From NCBI GenBank assembly GCA_036897095.1, contig JAYMSP010000030.1:1-64000 (forward strand): 64,000 nucleotides of DNA, given 5' to 3'. Under the pieces are notes generated by a model. It saw only the letters and a program-made list of their open reading frames with translations, was not told where the DNA came from and ran no database searches. Source of the DNA: Plantago elongata (taxonomy: Eukaryota; Streptophyta; Magnoliopsida; Lamiales; Plantaginaceae). Positions 37,800-50,572 of this stretch are shown piece after piece. The position numbers and the translations under genes are program-made. Positions within the stretch are counted from its first letter, which is position 1. Each line of letters begins with the position of its first letter.

Positions 37800-38520
37800 C
37801 GAACCGATATTGTCAAAAGGCGTAGGCGTGATTCTACGTGGAAGTAAAGGAGGCATCATCCTCCTAGTCAATATATGTTTAATTAGTTATTTATGTTATG
37901 AGGACATTTATTTATAGTTTAGATTATGTTTTGATAGTTAAGTATACTTGGTGAGTAAGAATTATTAATTAGAGTAACTCTTGCTAGCCAAGTAGAAGAA
38001 ATGGCTAGGAGATTCTTATTGGGTAGCCCGTATTATAGTTGTAGAGGTTATAAATATCTCAACCCCCTTTCAGATAGGAGATGCGAAGATGATTTTATGA
38101 GTAGAACAGATAGTTCTCCAGCAAATGCCTCAAGAAGGTATACTGTTTAGTATTACGTGTACCCCGGAATAAATCCTAGAGAGTATGTGTCTCTTTGGTT
38201 GCGGGAAGTCTCATGGATATGTGGCTATGTATTCTTGTGTGCTAATCGATCTATTTCGTTTAGAGATATAGGATTGCTTGCATGTGCTCTTTAGCACTAT
38301 GATCGTGTAGATCTGAGATTTATCTAGTAGAATACCTCTTTAGTGTTCTAAACTTTATACCGTGCATAAGGTATTTGGGTTGATTGGTTAATATGTAGTT
38401 AGATCTATCCGGTACCTATTGTTGAAGCATCTTTATACAAGAAATGATTTAATCAAAATATTTAGCTAAATATTTTGTTAGTATATATGCAAGAACCATA
38501 ACTTGTCCTTCAATGAAGTG
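37800..38520 (+). mobile_element. Possible solo-LTR-like fossil
   Basis: This non-coding stretch differs in texture from its surroundings. It has a TATA-like GAGGTTATAAATATCTC followed by a C-run, a downstream AATAAA, and T/G-rich sequence, the layout of a retrotransposon LTR. Clear terminal TG/CA ends, a primer-binding site and coding parts are not seen. It is a broken, old element at best, and the family is not determined. Confidence 0.25.
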
Positions 38521-39230
38521 GCATCGACGGCAAGAGCCGCTTCAATGAGCTTTAACGGCGCCTGGAGAAACAGGGGATTCAACTCCCAATTGTATATTTT
38601 ATACGGAGCATTTCTTATGTTCGTGGCTCGATTGAGCATTATAATATATTTTTTGTCTTTTTTTAAAAATAAATAAATTAAAGAACAATATCATAAACCC
38701 TAGCACGTTTTTATCTGGGAGGGAGCATGTATTTGTTATTAGATTATGAGGTAGTTTTAGTGGGTGGCACAAAAACAATCAATGTAGTGCCTAAGTTCAC
38801 TCAATTTGATAGAGCTGATCTTTTTTAAGGGAGATTTGATTGATCGTTTTTATCTGAAGGATTATTAAAGAATGCCCAACATAATTATAGCTATAAGGGA
38901 TGATAAATTGAATGACCCAAACTTATAGTTTTTACTAATGTATGTTTGAATGAGTTGTAATGTATAATATATAATGCGTGTTATATATTCAAATTACAAC
39001 TTTCAAATCATCAGAAGGTAGTACAACTTGATGAAAAAATAAATCCAAACTTATATCATTCAACTTTTGACCACATATGACATAACTTAGATATTTCATT
39101 TTTGTATATTTTTGAAATGTTACCGTACGTGGAGATTGATATTTTCTGGTATATAATTCAGACAAAGTACATTGTGTATCTCCTGATAATGAGATTGAAA
39201 CCTGAAAATTTATAAAATTCTAAATTAAAA

Positions 39231-39873
39231 TCTCTATAAATTAATAATGTTGGGATTATAATAATTTATTAAATTAACGAGATATTATTATATCGATAAA
39301 TTAATAATTTATTAATTTAAAAAGATTTTACGTATAAACTTTAAATTATTTTGGACACCGCAAAATTCGTTCAGTAAATCCAATCAACTTAAGTGATTTA
39401 AACGATTCAAATTCTAGAGAACACATTCGTGAGCTAGAGAACTTTATTATGGATATAAAATATCGACACAATATAGATGTAAATCATTTGCTATATTATC
39501 CTGTTGAAAATAATGAATGGTACGAGGTTAAAAACATTGAGAAAATTGTGGCATGTACCATTCAAAATCCGGTCGATGACGAAGTTAAGAATGATCTAAC
39601 AGCTTTGAAACGGATAACTCGAAAAGAAGCATTGCAAGCAGCAACAACTCTTCACAACTATTTATTACAATACGAGAAGTCAACTCTCCAACTCTTTTAG
39701 TGCAATGGGAAGATTTAAAGATGAATTCACTGTAGATTTGAAATTCAACAAAAAACAAGCAATTATAGATTAATTTTTTACTAGACAATCTTAAAATTTT
39801 GAAGAGTATCGTGCACACACACATATATATAAAATATTTTAGTAATTATTAATTTATAGTTTCTAATGAACCA

Positions 39874-39924
<51 letters not shown>

Positions 39925-40066
39925 CACACACACACTGAGATTTAAATAAGTTATTATCTTATTATTTTATTAATTAGGATTTAATTTTGTACTGGGTTCA
40001 AATTGAAAATGAATAAATTATTAATTTTATTAAATTAAATTAATTTGTTGAATATTAATTTATAAA
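39231..40066 (+). mobile_element. Decayed pogo/Tigger-like (Tc1/mariner) element with C-terminal transposase fragment
   Basis: The left end CTCTATAAATTAATAATG matches the terminal repeats of plant pogo-like elements. The complement (AATATTAATTTATAAAA) occurs near 40054-40066 and again near 39848-39860. Between them, a reading frame running to 39700 encodes IRELENFIMDIKYRHNIDVN, then LLYYPVENNEWYEV and KEALQAATTLHNYLLQYE. After a stop comes FKDEFTVDLKFNKKQAIID. I recognise this as the C-terminus of plant CENP-B/jerky-like DDE transposases (LNNYLLQHE, KVKDE, KKKQTTIDxFF). The catalytic part is missing, so this is an internally deleted, dead copy. Confidence 0.5.
39874..39936. repeat. (TA)n(TG)n(CA)n self-complementary microsatellite
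   Basis: About eight TA units, then about sixteen TG units, then TAAA and a short ACACACACACAC run. The TG and AC runs are complementary, so a long hairpin is possible. Confidence 0.85.
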
Positions 40067-40765
40067 AATTTTATTGTTCGTGGATAGCAAAATTAGAGCA
40101 GCAACATACGTGTGCGGTGTTGGATATTTTGTACTTTATGGGACGATATTGTAGATGAGCTGATTTTGTAATATTCTATGCTACACTTTTGTCCACAAAA
40201 ACATATATTATGTAAATGACGAAGCATGAATTATGTTTTTTCCACTCTTTCGATGTGATATGAAGTTAGTGTGTTTACCGTTTACGTATTGATTTTAGAG
40301 AGAGGAAAAAAAAGAGATTTACATTTTTTCAAATTTTATACTTAAAATTATATATTGTTAAATTGCGAAATAAATATTTATTATTTCTAATGGATGATAT
40401 CGTAATATCTATAGTGAAGTACTATTTACTCGAATGCAAATCCATTTGAACGAACACCTCTTTATTGAATGACTTCATGGAGATCATGAAACAAATTTCC
40501 ATCCTCATCCTATGTACACTACACATCTTTGCCCTTCCCCTATTACATAGCATTACCCCTATATTTTTTTTCCCAGAAAAGAGAAAACAAAAGGATAGAA
40601 ACAAAAATGTCCATTTTCCAAATAAGAGGGACATTCCAGAATCCAGACATTAAAAAAATACATGGAGGGACCACATTACAAAATGACACCAGACCCATAT
40701 TTACAGAACGAGATTGCAACACATGCAAAATCACATTTACCCCCCTCGATGCTCATCTTATTGCT

Positions 40766-43700
40766 CTAAAACGCCAACAAGCGTTCCTTCAAGTCATACC
40801 CCATCTTCTCTAAGTTCGGATTCACCGCGAACTGCATCATCGGCGGTGGGCCACAAGCCAAAGCCAATGTGGACTCGGATGCAGCCGGAACATGCTCTCT
40901 CAAAACAGCCTCGGTGACAAATCCCACACTGTACTTCCATCCTTCTTTTATGCTTTCTTGTACCACATACCACACTTTCACCCTCTCAGGATACTTAACA
41001 GCCCACTCGTCCAGCTCGTCGCGTAACAAGATATCATCTTCCGTCCTATTCGCATACACAACGTGCATTTCAGTCTTGTCCTCGGGGTCCTTAAGAATTG
41101 CCTGCATCACCTGAAGAGGCAGAGCAAGGAATATAGGATCAGGAGACGCACAATGCTAATTTGAAGGAAATAAAAGTTCCTCCGAGTATACAAGTAAAAT
41201 ATGCGAATTCGAAAATTTACCTGATAAATCGGGGTGATACCAGAACCGCCTGCAATCATTGCTAGCTTCTTAGCATACTTGCGTTTTCCGTGCACATTGA
41301 AGTTGCCTTTCCCAGTGTACTCAATGTGGCCTAATGGTCCTTTTACGTCCACGAAGGAGCCGAGTTCTAAAGAATCGAGGTGTTGAGTCATTAGCCCACC
41401 GTTCGGGAATCTTGGGTGAACGTCTTTGAAGTAGATTTTAACGACTAGTTCAAAGTATCCAACAGTGTCAACAGTGCTTGATGGAGTGTAAGCACGCATA
41501 CAGAGCTTTTCACCGATTGTGGCACAGAGGAAAATATGCTTCCCAACCGGTAATCCAAGGTGCATTTCATCATTAGGCAATGCGAATCGGAACAATCTGA
41601 CATCATGGGAGAGAGAGGTTTTCGCAACCAGCTTGCAGGGAACTTTTTCTCGGGGAACAAGTGCCACATTTCGAATTAATGGAGCGGCAATTTCTCTTAT
41701 TGGAGGTAGATTTCCGGTAGGTCCGTGCATTGAATTGTTCGGGGAAGAATCTGCTGAGGCATAACCTGTGGTGATGAGCTCTCCGATACGGTAGTCTTCC
41801 AGTAACTGCTTAGCCTTGTCAGAGTGAATTGCGTCGAATTCTTCAGTACAATCAGTACCAGCATTAATCAGGATGCTATCAGCACCTCCAGGATGGTCCT
41901 TGAGGAAACGTGTACAGTCGTAGACATGGCCATGGACAATGATCCAGGCGGAATCAGGGGAATTGTGGCGTTTCACCTCGGACATAGAGAGCATCTTCAC
42001 AGATGTGTTCATGAAAGGTGTGGAGATACTCTTCTTGAGGGTATGGTTCTCATTGGAAGATTTCTCGAGGTGACGTTCCTTTGCCATCCATCCACCCGAT
42101 TGGTTTCCGGCTTGAGTCGGGTGCTCGAACACAATCCCGATTTCCCCCTTGTGTGGCTTGCACACGTTAGTTTTCACTCGGAACCAACAGTTGTTCATCA
42201 TTCCCTGAATAATTAGGTGACAACATTATTAGTTCGTTTGCCCAGACTCACAAGAATTCGATCCAATTAATGTCTAATAGACTATAATTATATGTGATGT
42301 TTGATCGAACATCTCAAAATATATGTACTCGTAAATTTGTCAATTTCTTAGTACTCCCCGAAACTTATTCATCAAGGTTTCATGTTAAATGACAAAAGAA
42401 AATCAGGTAACTTATCTTGAGAGGAAAAGGGAAGAGAACCAAAAGGTAGTTCAATCCAAATACGTGGATAAATCTGAAACCTATTTGGGAGCAGAATTAG
42501 TTATGGTTTGAGTTCAGGTGCAGGTCATACTTAGCAGGTATGAGAATTGTTGCATCCAATATAATCTCAGCCATACAGGTACCATGTTCTGAGATATGAA
42601 GGGCTGAGATCATATAGGACTTGCAGGTGGTCCTACAGTTTGTCTGAACCATAAAAGATGAGACAGGAATCAGGATAATGTGACATTCACATGGTCCTCA
42701 AACTTGTAAGGGTCCATTCATCATAACTTTTAAAGAGAAAGAAACTAATACCATTTCAGTTCCAGATTCTACAAGTCACATTTCCCTATTGAATTGGAAA
42801 TAAAAACAAGCAAATCAAACTCCAATGCACGTGCCTACCTAGTCGGTCACTTGGTGGAGTTATTTTCCACTAGGCGGCTTTTACCTCATTTGGATCTATT
42901 ATTCTAATTTTATTCAATTTGTAGTTTCACACAGTTACTCACGTACCTACATAATCGGTCATTTGGTGGAGTCATTCTCCACTAGGCGGCTTTTACCTCA
43001 TTTAGATCTATTATTCCTATTTTATTCAATTTTTAGTTTCATACGGTTAGAGTAAGTATCATATTCGAATTAAAAAGAAGTAATGTGTTATATATTAACA
43101 AAGAAAGATGTACGAACCATGACATTCCAGATAAGCTTCTCGGGTTGAGTATTGTGAGTCTCATCCCAAGCTCGAACTGCAATCTCTTTGGCGCTAAGCA
43201 AGTCCAAGACCTCGACCTCTAGGGACCAGAAGCACCAGCACCAGTATTTTCCATACTTGCTTGGTTTCTCCGGGTGGTCCAATACACATACATTCCATGA
43301 TTCACCTCCGTCGAGTGTTACCTCCACACGGGTCACTTTCTTCCCTCCACCTATCAGTTCATAAAAGTTGGCTCGTTAATACTCAATACAATTGACATTT
43401 CATGTTGACAAATCAAGCACGTACAATCAATATAAACAACTTGTTTCGATTGAAAAAACTCAATTTAAAATGAACCAAAATCAACGAAAGTTGTCTAATC
43501 GGGTTTTATTGTTGATTTTAAGGTACAAGTGGAAAAATAGGTGACGTAGGTGATTGATGGAATAAAATGAAAGCATTACAAAAATAAGAAACATTATTAT
43601 CTAGACTAGGTATATTATTATTTCATAGGCTATGTTGTTAAGAATGATCCACATCATTTATTTAATTTAATGTGCATGCTCTACATTTACCTGTTATGTT

Positions 43701-46514
43701 TATATGGAGTAATATAAAATAAAATAAATGATATATCTAATTTAGATAATAAGTTTTTCTAAAATAGGTGTCAACATGGTTGTAAAATACATCTTTAATC
43801 AAAGATGCTTAATGGTAAATATTAGTCAAATTATAAGTTAATGTTGTCACAGTCTATGATTCCCAAAGTAGTTGGATTAAATTATTGGCCCAAGAGTACA
43901 GGACAGGCAACTAAACAAGTTCATGAGTCCCACTTATTGGAACTTAATTTAAAAATTAGAAAAAGTGTCCTGTTACACTTACACGGAACATGTATTACTT
44001 AATTGTTTATTTCATTTTCTGTGGGTAGAAACATGTAATCATAGTTTGAGGGTTGGCCTTTGGCTTGACCCTTCAAGTAATAAAAGGTTCAGTCACACTA
44101 ATGTCATGTGTTCAACATTATTTAAAAAATGACAAAAGTGAAAAATAAAAGGTAGCAAATTAGTAGTAAACTACTCCATGCCAATTGGATCTTATATGTT
44201 ACTTGATAGTATATGTTTGACCTAAATACTTTAACATTAGATTTCAATACTGACACATTATCAATAACAAATAACAAAGCGCAACTCAATTGTTAAGACG
44301 TTTCAACTTTAATTACCTTTTACCCGTTTAAAAAGATAATACAAACCCATTATCAGAGGATACATTTGAGCCAAATTTGGGGTTGCAAAATTTGGAATGA
44401 ATTGGTAAGTGGTGTAAACAAGAAAAGAGATGGAGTATAAAGAATGAAAATTTAAGAAGGTTTCAGAAAAATGCAATAAAACAAAACATGGACATCGCCC
44501 ATGCAATTGCATGGACCATGTGATGTCACATTTGAAGAATCATTCAGGAATATACTAACCTAATAAGAAAATTTCAAACATAAATTAGTATAGTAGTAGT
44601 ATATTTTTGCAGAGGACTTTGTGGATCCATTAATTAACAAAGAGTACTAAGAAATTTCCAGCATGTATCCGAGGAAAACCTCCAAGGGGCAAGGAATATT
44701 AATAAGATGCCTAGTTGAAATAGTTTAATGCTTTTGTATTAGTAAACAAAATTGCTATATATGATTAAGATTCATTAGATGCAAAGTACAGTGATATCAT
44801 CATCGGTTACATCTCTAACATTCGTGTTAACATTAAAAAGATTGGATAACTCACCGGAATAAGAGTATCCTCTTAACGTGTAAGGTCTCTGGGTCGTCCA
44901 AGCGTTAATAGGCAAGATCTCTTCATGGCAGGGTGTTGTAATGACCGAATTGATGTTCAACTCGTTGATGATGTGCTCAGGCTTGTACCACCATGCTGCG
45001 TAATAGTTGCCCACAAGTAACCAAGTTAATAATAAAATCACTAGTCAATTCAGTTTCATCACATCCTACAGTTGTAACTCAATTACCATTAGTCCATTAT
45101 CAATTTTGAATTGATCTTTTAGAGTTACACATTTGGAATATTCTTCTTGACCATATACATTCAAAAGTAGACGTCATCACCTCATACAGAAGTCAGAAAT
45201 TTAACATATTTGCTTCAACGCACTAAACTTCAAAAGGACTAAGTTTTAGATTCATAGTAACCTATGAGGAGTATCCGGTTAGAGTCCATTTTATTTTATG
45301 TGTTTGATTTGGTTTTCATTGAGAAAAGATACATACATACTAATAGTATGCTAAGAAGAGTTAATAATGGACATTCACAAATCTGACAACTATATGAAAC
45401 AAGCAACCACTAAAATACGGATTGGGATAAAATTTGAGTGGCCTTTTTCAACTGAAATTGAATTTATTTTAACAAAATATTCAATTTGAGTGGACAAACC
45501 AAATTGAAAATGCATACCTTCGGCATTAGCAAGCTCGGCATCAACATGGGAAGGCAGGACTCTATTATCCTTGAAATGATAATAATTATCCGACTCTGTA
45601 GAAGTCACAATAATCCTCTTCAACCATTTAACCATCCTCCCACCAATAAAACCCGGAATAATAACCCGAACCGGAAACCCGTGATCCGGCTCCAACCTCT
45701 CCCCATTCTGCATATAGGCCAAAATGATATCCCTAGAAGCATCCATAGCCACTTCCTTCCTCAAACTGGTCCCGTATTTCGACCCGCCTCCGCCCGGCAA
45801 GTCCTCGGCTCCCTCAAAACAAACGTTCAGCGTTCCTTTGCCCTTGTTCATAATCCCACACTTCTTCAACAATGCTCGCAATGGCACACCGCGCCATACG
45901 GACGTAGAAACCCCGGCTGCACCCCAGTTGAACCCGATGGTCTGTTTGACCATGTTCTGCTCCTTCCTGCGGTTTCCTGCACACACGAGCGTGGCAGGAA
46001 ACTCGCGGAATTGGAATTCTGTTTCTAGCTGTACCATGCTAAACCGGGTTGGTCTCTTAACCAACCCGGTCACTTCCACGGTCCAGTCCTCCCACGTGGC
46101 CTTGGGGACTGCACCGTGGTTGCGGACGTAGTGGAGTGGGACCGGGGTGATGAAACCGTGGTGCATGAGCCGTGGGAGAGGTGGCTCGGCGTTGAAGGGG
46201 TGTTTCCCGGTCAACCGGATCATGGCAGGGTTCCTTTCGACCCAGTTATCGGACGTAAACTCGTCTCTGGAGTCTAGAACGGAGGGTTCTAGCTCCATGT
46301 TACCCTTTTTTATTGGTAAAATGTACTCCGATACGTCGTTATCTTCGTCGTCGGAGGAGTCGACATCGGGGACTGTTTTATTAGTACTAGTGATGGGTTT
46401 GGGGAAGCTACAGCTCCGAATCGGGGAGTCGGGACGGTGGTGGGATGGGGAGTTGGGTTTGAAAAGGTTGTTTTCGAGGTGGTTGAATTGCCGGTTTTCG
46501 ACGGAAGCCGCCAT
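40766..46514 (-). CDS. NIA: Nitrate reductase [NADH]
   Basis: Five exons, 46514-45518, 44995-44855, 43350-43118, 42204-41221 and 41110-40766, give 899 residues. The enzyme reduces nitrate to nitrite with NADH in the cytosol. The molybdenum-cofactor domain holds its Cys near residue 178 ([13 protein letters not shown]). The dimerisation domain follows, then hinge 1 with the regulatory site KKSISTP, whose second serine (~518) is the conserved phosphorylation/14-3-3 site. The cytochrome b5 domain has haem histidines near 561 (DHPGG) and 584 (AIHSDKA). The FAD domain carries RAYTPSS near 694, and the NADH domain [10 protein letters not shown] and CGPPPMMQF. All are intact. The N-terminus ([10 protein letters not shown], acidic SSDDEDND stretch) is the typical plant form. 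I chose the internal Met at 46514 because it begins that conserved motif. Confidence 0.97.
42828..43051. repeat. 112-bp tandem duplication in NIA intron 3
   Basis: Two adjacent units begin CACGTGCCTACC and CACGTACCTACA. Each runs through TTGGTGGAGT, CCACTAGGCGGCTTTTACCT and TATTCAATTT to GTTTCA. Divergence is low, so it is fairly recent. Confidence 0.85.
44066..44090. promoter_or_regulatory. Nitrate-responsive element (NRE)-like site in NIA intron 2
   Basis: TGACCCTT, ten bases, then AAGGTTC matches the pseudo-palindromic NRE consensus (tGACcCTT-N10-AAGagtcc) in both half-site cores and in exact spacing. In plants this element is bound by NIN-like (NLP) transcription factors. Its place inside a nitrate reductase gene makes function plausible, but a chance match cannot be excluded. 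Confidence 0.45.
45421..45493 (+). repeat. Dispersed 75-bp repeat, copy c, in NIA intron 1
   Basis: ATTGGGATAAAATTTGAGTG, TTTTTCAACTGAAATTGAA and AAAATATTCAATTTGAGTGG occur in the order and spacing of copies a and b. It lies within 25 bases of the splice donor of NIA exon 1. Confidence 0.65.
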
Positions 46515-46645
46515 GATGGACCGGTGGTGGGTGGTGGTTTGGGTGAAATGGTGTGGCTTCACTCAATTTGTAATTCTTTAGAAGTTATTTCGGATTGGTT
46601 TTTTTCCCTTTTGGTGTTTGAAAAGATGGAGAGTGGGTTGCGGAG

Positions 46646-46653
46646 TTTATATA
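46646..46653 (-). promoter_or_regulatory. TATA box of NIA
   Basis: TATATAAA on the minus strand, 132-139 bases upstream of the NIA start codon. It implies transcription starting near 46615 and a leader of about 100 bases. Confidence 0.6.
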
Positions 46654-46719
46654 GAGGGGTTTGGGGGCTGTTGCACTATCAAACAAATTTTGTTAAATTG
46701 TTTTTATTCATGAAGTGAT

Positions 46720-49700
46720 GACCCTACAAACGTACAATATTTTATATGTCAAGTGTGACATCAATATATAAATTGTATTTTCCTTTTCTTTCTTATTCAA
46801 TCTACTCCGCATTTATAACATCATAGGCTATTTTGCTAAGAAAAAAATTGGAAATAGCCTAGGGTATCCATATATTATTTAAAATCTCTGGATTATTTCA
46901 ATGGACAATCATGCCGCATAGTTAAAAGTTACAGGTGGTAAATTCTTGCTTCCAAAAGTTAATTTATTAATTATTCTATTTTTATGGGACAAATACAACA
47001 TTCATGTAATCAAGTTTCAATTTATTTATGTGGAAATTATAACATGAGTCAAAGCCATGTACTTATTTATTCACAAACTAATTACTATCCAAAAGTTAGT
47101 TAATTAACTTGACTACACCACTAACCACGCCCTTCCATTTAATTGGAATATGAGATATAATATAAATTTATTTTGTATATTATTATAACTAACGAAGAAT
47201 ACTAAAAATAATATATTATTATCTCCATCCCATCAAACTTTATACATTAGAGTTGGCGCATAGTTTTATGCGAAAATTTAAAGTAATGAAAAAAATGAAG
47301 AAGGTGGGGAAAAATGTACTTATTGTGGTAAAATGTATAATTTTTGTGAAAAGTTAAGATTGTTTATTATTTGTTAGTGGTGGAGTAAATTTCTTTTTTA
47401 GTAATGTATGAAGTTTGGTGAGACGGTTAAAAATGACAAATGTATAAAATTTACAGGGACGGAGGGAATAATAAATTTTCCAAAATGATAAGGGAACGAC
47501 ATCGTGCACGACTCAAACAATAAAGAATCAATAAAATTTAATTTTTTTTAAAGTAAACAAGATTCGTTCAACACACAAAATAAAACAAAAGTCAGCAACC
47601 ATCTAACCTCGCTTAGTTAATAAAAAAAATTAATAGTTGATTGTCAAAGTAGAAATATAATTATTATTTAAATGAAATAATAATAGATCGAGTGAATACA
47701 TAATATACATTTGGTTGGTAAAGTTGTACATATGAACATTATGTGGGAATTAGTCAAGTGGAGTCGTAAAATTTGCCACATGAAAATAGTAACTTTGGTG
47801 CACGATGGATGAAGTATATACTATTTATATGTAAAATTGTCAAGTACGTATAAAAAAAAATAAACTAAGAAGTTAACAAACTAGAAAATTAAATAATCTG
47901 TAAATAAATAAATAATAGAGATTACAAAAAAATGGATACTGGAGTTTAAATTTTGTAGATATACTATTATGATGTTATTAATCAAGTGTGATTGGAAAAA
48001 GAATTATAAAATAAAAATGAAATTGAACACTTTGTTTCAAGTTGGTTTGGCTTCAAGCCTACAAAAAGTGTGTTATGGCCTCCAGGATGAAAGAGATAGT
48101 TCAAACGATTCTTAGTAAAATTGATTGCTGAAATTTCAATAGTATGAAATTGAATGCAAAAACTACTAATTTTTTATAAATAATTAAAAGATTACTCGAA
48201 GGTGAACTATTATTTATAGGTAAAATATTTTATCAATTAAGTTGCACTTTACCTATCATATTTTATATAATTACAAGGATTATAAAATATGATCATCAAA
48301 AGTGTGCAAAACATTCCCACATAGCTAGGTAAATTGATGAAAGTGAAATACTCAGAGTTGAATTTGACAAGTTGAAGATACCCACCACTTGTATGTTAAG
48401 AAAACTAAAAGTAGATCAAAGCCGACATATATGGAGGGTTATTAATCAATACTCTTCACATATACTTGGAAAATAAATTTGAAATACTAGTGGTAGTATA
48501 AATAACGATAATAATCATTATTAAACGTCTTTATATCATGTAGCCGTAGAATTTGGGGGTGAGGTGAGTACGTTACGTACGTATGTTTTTTAAATGATTT
48601 GAAAGGGTAATTTGCACGTAATATGTGGATCGGGTTAGTGAATATGAGCCATGAGGAGCTTGGTCATGAGAAGCTGTGGCTCGATCAAACTGACTTATTG
48701 GTTTTACAGAGAAACTAAGACTAAACCACACATGACATCTATTTCCCATATAGACAGACTGTCACTTTGTCAATTGCCACGAACTATTTTATTTTATTTA
48801 TCGTGTATCTATTTTCTAAAAGTTGATAATAATTAGACGTGACAAAGACCCAAGAACTTAATTTGACGGTCTAACATTGCAACGTGATTCATTTTAGTGC
48901 GAGTAGCTAGTAATCAATAATTAGCCAATAATCGTTATCAAAATTCAAATTGCATGGATTTTGATCACTCATTCAAGTTGCTAGATCTGGATCATATCAT
49001 ATCTAGCTAGGTTCGTCAATGGATAGTCCGACTCATATACACCAGGTTTAGGGTCAATTTACTACTCATGGGACAATAGTAGTGCAAAATGTGTGCATTT
49101 AGGTTGTGTTATCTTCAACATCACTTCAGTTTAGTTTATATAAGATAAATTTAATTTAATTAAGTCAAATTCAGTTTAGTTCAGCTCGATTTAGTTATAT
49201 TTTATACCTTATTTTAGTTGAGTTCAGTTAAATTCAATTTAATTCAGTAAATCCCAGTTTAAGAGAACACAACTTTAACCAAATATTGTATCAACTTGGA
49301 CGATATGCTGGGGCAGCTAGCGGTGCATTTAATTTGGAATTTTTTTTAAATTAAACCGTAAAGTGAGACACGTCGATTTTATATATTGTGTAATGACTAT
49401 GTATTTTTTAATATATTTTACAGTAACTATTTATTTAGAAGATATACTTCGATTATTTTTTTCTCTAATTTGATAATTTTTTACACTAAGTGTGAAAGTT
49501 GAAATGTGTACTAAAGTTGGAGCAAACTGATGGACGTTTAGCTTAGAAATGTAATGTAGTTAAATAAAAATCTTTGTGAGAATTCGCAATTGCTAGTTTG
49601 AGCCTTTTAAAGGCTTCTTAGCAGCAGTTTTTAAATTTATTTGTTTCATCACATTCTCAATATAGTCTATTTTCAATCTATTCTTTAAGTTTGTAAAGAA

Positions 49701-50572
49701 AAATCAATTTTAAGTCATAATAAATCACAACCATATGTATATCTACTCATAGAAACTGGTTAGAATGAGTTTAAAACATGGAAATACTCTCTTAATTCAT
49801 TTTATTTATTTATTGTAACAAATTTTAAATCAATTATATAATCTTAAAAAATCTTATGCGCACATTTTATTCTTACACTCTTCGTAGTCCTCAACAATAC
49901 TTTTACCAATTCAACTGAAATTAAGTTATAATTCATCTTTTAGAAGGTCTGTTATAGTTGATATAATTAAGGTCGAAACATACATTAAAGTATTTAATGT
50001 GAATTTCGGATTTTAATATTCATGAAATGTAACATGTGACACTAGCAAAAGTTTCGAGCATCGGTGTCACTAGTACTGAAGTAGTTACCACATGCTTAAC
50101 GTCCAATTGGAGGGTGTTGAGATCCGAATCAATGGAATTGGAAAGTTGAGCTGTAGAGATACGGGAAGATCAATGATCCTTTGAATTCGTTTCGATAAGC
50201 TACAATTAGTATTATGTGTCATCCAATTCCAATCAAGCTTTACTTTACTTAACCCAACTTTTATATATATATACCATCGATGTTGTACTTGATGCCTGTA
50301 AATAAGTAAATTAATCATAATGATCATTATCATTTCATGAAGCTAGCTAGATTGATTCTTGAAACTCCAGTCATTGTTGAATTACGCGGAAACTTCACGA
50401 TGAGGATACAAACATTTGTCGTCTGATTGGTATATTTGGTCCTGTCCAGATAAAATCTTCACCAGATGGCTGTAATATTATTGACTATTATATTCTAAAG
50501 TGGACCCGGCGGTCTTGATCGAAATTGGATCCGAACTCAAAAGTAGACTAGAAATTATCACGTTCGTCATTC
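46720..50572. other. AT-rich DNA upstream of NIA
   Basis: This holds the distal NIA promoter region and a Stowaway MITE, listed separately. Around 49120-49270 the words TTCAGTTTAGTT and AATTCAGTT recur loosely. I see no other gene. Confidence 0.5.
47222..47468. mobile_element. Stowaway MITE (Tc1/mariner type)
   Basis: The left end TCTCCATCCCATCAAACTTT is the inverted counterpart of the right end, AAATTTACAGGGACGGAGGGA. This is the classic Stowaway terminal repeat (CTCCCTCCGTCCC), flanked by TA. It is about 247 bp with no coding capacity. Confidence 0.82.

Larger units (their letters stand above)
34931..39230. other. Gene-poor intergenic region
   Basis: AT-rich DNA with two copies of a 75-bp dispersed repeat and a possible LTR relic, listed separately. 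Remaining reading frames are short and lack recognisable domains. Confidence 0.5.

Noticed and set aside
38500-38600. tRNA- or SINE-like boxes (TGGCATCGACGG and GGATTCAACTCCC)
   Set aside because: Both boxes have mismatches to the pol III A and B boxes, and I could not fold a cloverleaf around them.
39874-39936. CRISPR-like or regulatory repeat
   Set aside because: It is a simple dinucleotide microsatellite in a plant genome.
45486-46581. Long plus-strand reading frames opposite NIA exon 1
   Set aside because: They are antisense shadows of a well-conserved coding exon with biased base composition and have no recognisable domain.
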